Shown here: positions 60,290 to 64,000 of the stretch, one piece after another
Layout of the letters: the number at the start of each line of letters is the position of its first letter
Position numbering within the stretch: position 1 is the first letter of the stretch
Source of the DNA: an uncultured Altererythrobacter sp.
GTDB lineage: Bacteria > Pseudomonadota > Alphaproteobacteria > Sphingomonadales > Sphingomonadaceae
Direction of reading: 5' to 3'
DNA: 64,000 bases
NCBI GenBank assembly: GCA_913056125.1
Contig: CAJXNC010000004.1
Span: forward strand, 124,001-188,000
Program-made: the position numbers and the translations under genes
The notes under the pieces: generated by a model
What the model was told of the DNA's origin: nothing
The model's input: the letters and a program-made list of their open reading frames with translations, nothing else
The model's database searches: none

Positions 60290-61311
60290 TCCTCCGCGAA
60301 GGTAAGCCGCGCTGCCCCGATTCCCTGTTCACCTGCGACTGAATAATAGAGCCAGGCCGTTTCGCCTTCGTCATAGACGCCGGGATCGCGCAAGGCGTTC
60401 TCTGCGCCATAGGACATGCCACCTTGGGACTCTTCGATCGGCAGGTTGGCACCTTCATAGTCGCGTTCGGGCCGCAGCACTTCGCTTGGTGCGCTGGCGG
60501 TCCACTCGGTCCAGTCGGGCCGCAAGTCGACGGAGACGTGCATGATCCGCTCGGGCCGGTCGCCGACGGTGGTATAGAAAACATGCAGCGTGTCGCCGCG
60601 CCGCATCACGCCGGCATGGCGCATCTCGTCGAGGATCCGCGGTCCGGCCTCGAACGGCGGCAATCCGTTCTCCGAGCGCAGGAACTGCCCGCTGCGCAGC
60701 CAATCGGGATAGGCGGAAGGTTTGTCCGCCATGGCAAGGCCGTAGACCGCGCCTTCATATGTAAATGTCTTCATATAGGGCGGGGCGAATTCGTCGGAGA
60801 CCTGCGTGAAGTTCAGCCCGTCCGTCGATTCTGCGAGGAAGGTTCGCTGGAAGTACGGCCTGCCGCCGTAATCCTCGCCCGGCTGTTCGATCGGTCCGTG
60901 GAAATACATCAGCAGGCGCTGATTCTCATCGTCTACCAGTACGTCCGGAGAGGCGATGTGGTGCAATGCCGTGGTCTGGTCGAGTTGCAGCGTACCCGGC
61001 TCGTAAACGGTCCATGGTCCGGCAGGATCGTCGGCATAGGCGAGGCGGATATAGGTGCCGCGGTGATGTGCGAAATACATGTAATACTGACCAAGCGGCT
61101 CCTCGATCCAGTCGGGCACGTGGATCACCACCGGACCGTCGATATTCTCGCCCAGCTCGCCTTCGAGCCCGGGCATGTCCGGAGCAATCACAGGTGCATC
61201 GCCAACACGTTCGGCCATGACCGGGCCGGGATCGGGCGCATTCGCAGTCTCCTCCGGCGGCTGGCAGGCCACCAGGCCGCAAGATGCCATCAGGGCAGCT
61301 AGCCTCTTCAT
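60286..61311 (-). CDS. Lipoprotein with GH43-like beta-propeller fold
   Basis: 341 residues from ATG 61311. The lipobox is LVAC (Cys16). Repeated blade motifs are YYMYFAHHRGTYIRLAYADDPAGPWTVYEP, HHIASPDVLVDDENQRLLMYFHGP, FLAESTDGLNF and LHVFYTTVGDRPERIMHVSVDL. The HI-SPDV, LYY and FY-YF patterns resemble glycoside-hydrolase family 43/62/117-like five-blade propellers, but I cannot confirm the catalytic Asp/Glu triad. It may be a hydrolase or a binding protein for a polysaccharide. Confidence 0.65.
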   Translation of the reverse strand: MKRLAALMASCGLVACQPPEETANAPDPGPVMAERVGDAPVIAPDMPGLEGELGENIDGPVVIHVPDWIEEPLGQYYMYFAHHRGTYIRLAYADDPAGPWTVYEPGTLQLDQTTALHHIASPDVLVDDENQRLLMYFHGPIEQPGEDYGGRPYFQRTFLAESTDGLNFTQVSDEFAPPYMKTFTYEGAVYGLAMADKPSAYPDWLRSGQFLRSENGLPPFEAGPRILDEMRHAGVMRRGDTLHVFYTTVGDRPERIMHVSVDLRPDWTEWTASAPSEVLRPERDYEGANLPIEESQGGMSYGAENALRDPGVYDEGETAWLYYSVAGEQGIGAARLTFAED

Positions 61312-61446
61312 CGCAATTCCTTCTCCCAACGAACTTCGCTTATCCTCTTGGGGCATGGGTATAGCGCAGGCGCTGGCGGGGCCAATCCCTTGCCGGGCAG
61401 CGACTTACCCTTGTCCTATTGCCCGGCCAGAGTGCATGGCAGGACC

Positions 61447-62757
61447 GTGAGCAACGACACAACAACCGAGCCGGGGCATATCTACCAGCAGCGCACCAAG
61501 CTGCGCGTCTGGGTGCGTTCGCGGCTTTGGGCGCAGGTCATCCTCGCGATGGTGCTGGGCGTTGTCGTGGGCACCGTGCTTGGTCCCACCACCGGGCTGG
61601 TGAGCGCGCAGACGGCTCAGACGCTGGGCGCTTGGCTGGCGCTACCGGGCAAGCTCTTCCTTGGCCTGATCGCCATCGTGCTGGTGCCGCTGGTGTTCTC
61701 CTCGATCATTGGCGGGCTTGCCAATGCTCCCTCCGCTGATGCCATGCGCAGTGTAGGCTTGCGGCTTGGTGCCTTCATCCTGCTGACCACGATGGCGGCG
61801 AGCTGGATCGGGGTTACGCTGGCGCAGCTGTTCAAGCCGGGAGAGGGGATAGAACGGCAGCTGCCGCCGGTGGAGCAGATGCCGGCCGACATGCAGTCCT
61901 TCGATTTCAAGCTGCTGCCCGACCTTGTGGTCGGCGTGCTGCCGACCAATCCCGCGGCCTCGGTGATCGAAGGCGATTTGCTGGCCATCGTGCTGCTGGC
62001 CCTGCTTGCGGGCGTGGCCGCCACGCAGGTGCAGCGCGAGAAGGTGGCGCCGTTCATCGCCCTGCTCGACGCGGTGATGTCGATCTCCATGACGGTGGTG
62101 AAATGGGCGATGATGCTGACGCCGCTTGCCGTCTTCGGATTGATGGCGCAGCTGATGATGCAGATCGGGCTCGGCTCGCTCTTCGGCCTCGCCTCCTATG
62201 TCGGCACTGTCATGCTCGGCCTCGTCCTGCTCTTCGCGGTTTACCTGGCGATATTGGTGCTGCTGGGAAGGACGACAGTCCGGGCCTTCTTTTCCGCTGC
62301 CGGGCAAACGCTGCTGCTGGCCTTCTCCACATCGAGCTCGTCGGCAGTGATGCCCAGCACGATCCAGGCGGCGCGCCGACTCAATGTGCCCGAGCAGGTG
62401 GCGAGCCTTGTCGTGCCGGTCGGCGCAACCATGAACATGGCCGGGACCGCTCTTTATCAGAGCGTGGCGATTCTGTTCCTTGCGCAAATGGCCGGGATCG
62501 AGATGAGCGGGCCCGAGATCATGCTGCTGGTCGCGACCCTGGTCGGTTCCTCGATCGGTGCGCCGGGTACGCCGGGTGTCAGCATCGCCATCCTTGCCAG
62601 CGTCGCAGCCGGGTTCGGTATTCCGTCGGAGGGGCTGGTCATCATCCTTGGCGTGGACCGCCTGCTCGACATGTGCCGCACGGTGGTGAACGTGACGGGC
62701 GACCTGACTGCGACCGTGCTGCTGAAGAGTTCGATTCCCGATGAGGGTGCGAACTAG
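61447..62757 (+). CDS. Dicarboxylate/amino acid:cation symporter (DAACS family)
   Basis: 436 residues from GTG 61447, which follows AGGA closely; GTG 61432 is a possible longer start, so the N-terminus is uncertain. About eight membrane segments. Family motifs are LPGKLFLGLIAIVLVPLVFSSIIGG, the serine-rich loop AFSTSSSSAVMPST, NMAGTALYQSVAILFLAQ and the last GVDRLLDMCRTVVNVTGD. It imports C4-dicarboxylates or acidic amino acids with Na+ or H+. Convergent with ribE; the stops overlap (CTAG). Confidence 0.9.
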   Translation: MSNDTTTEPGHIYQQRTKLRVWVRSRLWAQVILAMVLGVVVGTVLGPTTGLVSAQTAQTLGAWLALPGKLFLGLIAIVLVPLVFSSIIGGLANAPSADAMRSVGLRLGAFILLTTMAASWIGVTLAQLFKPGEGIERQLPPVEQMPADMQSFDFKLLPDLVVGVLPTNPAASVIEGDLLAIVLLALLAGVAATQVQREKVAPFIALLDAVMSISMTVVKWAMMLTPLAVFGLMAQLMMQIGLGSLFGLASYVGTVMLGLVLLFAVYLAILVLLGRTTVRAFFSAAGQTLLLAFSTSSSSAVMPSTIQAARRLNVPEQVASLVVPVGATMNMAGTALYQSVAILFLAQMAGIEMSGPEIMLLVATLVGSSIGAPGTPGVSIAILASVAAGFGIPSEGLVIILGVDRLLDMCRTVVNVTGDLTATVLLKSSIPDEGAN

Positions 62758-63371
62758 GCTTTCAGGCTGGCCATGCGCTGGAGATAGCGCGCGACGGTAT
62801 CGATTTCGAGATTGACCTCGCCGCCCTGGCGCAATTCGCCGAGCGTGGTCACTTCGGCGGTGTGCGGGATGATGTTGAGCCCGAAATGCACGCTGTCATC
62901 GGGGCGATCCTTGACCGAATTCACCGTCAGCGAAACGCCGTCCACGGTGATCGAGCCCTTTTGCGCCACGAAGGGCGCGAGTTCCTTGGGCGCGGCGATC
63001 ATGGCGCGCATGGAATCGCCTTCCGGACGCCAGTCATTGACCACGCCCACGGCATCGACATGGCCAGTAACGATATGGCCGCCTAGTTCGTCACCCAGCC
63101 GCAGCGAGGGTTCGAGGTTCACGCGCTTGCCCTCGGTCCACATTTCCCCGGCGGTGCGCGAAACGGTCTCGGCAGAGACATCGACGGCAAACCAGCTCGC
63201 GCCTTTCTCGCCGCCTTTCTTCACCACGGTCAGGCAGACCCCCGAACAGGCGATGGAAGCGCCGATGGCGATAGTGTCCGGGTCGAATGGGCAGCTGATC
63301 TGCACGCGCAGATCACCGCGCTTCTCGACGCTTGCGATCGTGCCGATGGCGGTGACGATGCCGGTAAACAT
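62754..63371 (-). CDS. ribE: Riboflavin synthase, alpha chain
   Basis: 205 residues starting MFTGIV, the invariant N-terminus that forms part of the active site. Two lumazine-binding repeats: residues 1-97 with ACSGVCLTVV and 98-205 with GHIVTGHVDAVG and GSITVDGVSLTVNSV. It makes riboflavin from two 6,7-dimethyl-8-ribityllumazine molecules. It follows ribD by 21 bases on the same strand. Confidence 0.95.
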   Translation of the reverse strand: MFTGIVTAIGTIASVEKRGDLRVQISCPFDPDTIAIGASIACSGVCLTVVKKGGEKGASWFAVDVSAETVSRTAGEMWTEGKRVNLEPSLRLGDELGGHIVTGHVDAVGVVNDWRPEGDSMRAMIAAPKELAPFVAQKGSITVDGVSLTVNSVKDRPDDSVHFGLNIIPHTAEVTTLGELRQGGEVNLEIDTVARYLQRMASLKA

Positions 63372-63392
63372 GCGTGCGTTCTTATCCTGCCC

Positions 63393-64000
63393 CTAGTGCT
63401 TGGCGGGGTGGTAGATGAACAGCTGGTCATTGCCAAGGCGGCGCCGGTCGGTGCAGGCGAATCCCGGTGGCGGACCACCGGCGGGCGCGGGGCCGAGATC
63501 GCCATAAGCGGGAATGCCTTCTCCCAGCGTGACGGGCGCAAGGTAGATCTGCAACTCGTCCACCAGCCCGGCCGACAGGAAGGCGGCGGCCGTTGTTCCC
63601 CCGCCTTCGACATAGAGATATTGCATATGTTCGAGGTCGAAGATGTCCTCCGGGGAGGAAAGCTTTTTCCAGCTTTGCGGGGCTTCGCTGCGCGTCAGCA
63701 CAAAACGTTGCGGGGAACGATCCTCGAGGCCGGGTAGCCGCACATCGAGGCGTGGTTGATCGTTGCGCAAGGTGTTGCCGCCCACGCAGATCGCCTCGTT
63801 GAGCGCGCGCTGGCGGTGGACATGCGCGCGCGCAATCTCTCCGGTAAGCGTGACAGGCTTGCCCGAGAGCGGACCTATAAAGCCATCCTGCGAAACGGCG
63901 AGCTTGAGTGTGACATGCGGGCGGCCAAGCTTCTGTCGGGTGAGGAAACCGGCAAGGCTGGCGCGGCTCGGAGCATGATCGGCGATCGTAACCTCGACCC
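63393..64000 (-). CDS. ribD: Bifunctional deaminase/reductase RibD, C-terminal part (cut by window edge)
   Basis: About 202 codons, running in from the right edge. The reductase domain is visible: GRPHVTLKLAVSQDGFI, VHRQRALNEAICVGGNTLRNDQPRLDVR, a Leu-rich strand with EDIFDLEHMQYLYVEGGGTTAAAFLSAGLVDELQIYLAP and the end RLGNDQLFIYHP. The N-terminal zinc deaminase domain lies outside the window. It performs the reduction step of riboflavin synthesis before ribE. Confidence 0.92.
   Translation of the reverse strand, partial: VEVTIADHAPSRASLAGFLTRQKLGRPHVTLKLAVSQDGFIGPLSGKPVTLTGEIARAHVHRQRALNEAICVGGNTLRNDQPRLDVRLPGLEDRSPQRFVLTRSEAPQSWKKLSSPEDIFDLEHMQYLYVEGGGTTAAAFLSAGLVDELQIYLAPVTLGEGIPAYGDLGPAPAGGPPPGFACTDRRRLGNDQLFIYHPAKH

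Noticed and set aside
1-64000. CRISPR arrays, insertion sequences, phage genes, rRNA genes
   Set aside because: No regularly spaced direct repeats, transposase or integrase motifs, or rRNA sequences were seen on either strand.

Overview
The window is GC-rich chromosomal DNA from an alphaproteobacterium. It most likely belongs to the order Sphingomonadales, and an Erythrobacteraceae-type genome fits best. The reasons are the gene repertoire (TonB receptor plus exported beta-helix lipoprotein pair, DUF1134/EipA protein, many NTF2-like catabolic proteins, lignostilbene-dioxygenase-like enzymes), frequent ATGA/GTGA stop-start overlaps, frequent GTG/TTG starts and the IF-1 sequence type. No rRNA, CRISPR array, insertion sequence or phage gene was seen.

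Positions 1 to about 36.7 kb are dominated by what reads as a catabolic island for phenolic or other plant/algal compounds. It holds two carotenoid-oxygenase/lignostilbene-dioxygenase-type enzymes, a MarR regulator, a Rieske mononuclear-iron oxygenase, an MFS aromatic-acid-type transporter, an operon for a vanillyl-alcohol-oxidase/4-cresol-dehydrogenase-type flavoprotein with its cytochrome c, a tannase/feruloyl-esterase-type hydrolase, two PQQ dehydrogenases with c-type haem, two aldehyde dehydrogenases, a zinc alcohol dehydrogenase, an HSL-type esterase, SDR enzymes, a TonB receptor and five SnoaL/NTF2-like proteins. Three of its divergent promoter regions (near 5.27, 9.91 and 15.22 kb) each carry one copy of the palindrome TAAC-N4-GTTA, placed 30 to 52 bases from both flanking starts. 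One copy lies beside the MarR gene. I infer a single MarR-controlled regulon of six transcription units. The proposed flow is: uptake, ester release and side-chain double-bond cleavage to aromatic aldehydes, oxidation of benzylic alcohols and aldehydes in the periplasm and cytoplasm, then O-demethylation. The true substrate is unknown.

At 20.5 kb infA (IF-1) and a 50-residue protein gene interrupt the island. At 30.7 to 34.0 kb a five-PAS GGDEF-EAL sensor follows. At 36.7 to 40.8 kb lies ppk1-ppx with a lysine-rich small protein downstream. At 40.9 to 48.7 kb a compact, tightly overlapping type IV secretion operon runs in the order virB1-2-3-4-6-9-10-11. No virB5, virB7, virB8, virD4 or relaxase gene is in the window.

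Positions 48.9 to 54.9 kb hold a TPR protein, an exported beta-helix-like lipoprotein with its partner TonB receptor (separated by a strong hairpin) and an OmpR-type regulator with a degenerate receiver. GTCACA hexamers occur upstream of both the lipoprotein and the regulator. At 55.0 to 57.2 kb are two TadE-like and one TadG-like protein, then tRNA-Ser(GCU). The rest is housekeeping: a DUF1134/EipA protein, an aromatic aminotransferase, a GNAT acetyltransferase, a GH43-like lipoprotein, a dicarboxylate/amino-acid symporter, riboflavin synthase and the truncated ribD at the right edge.

No gene-free stretch exceeds 300 bases. All functional calls come from reading motifs. No database search was run.
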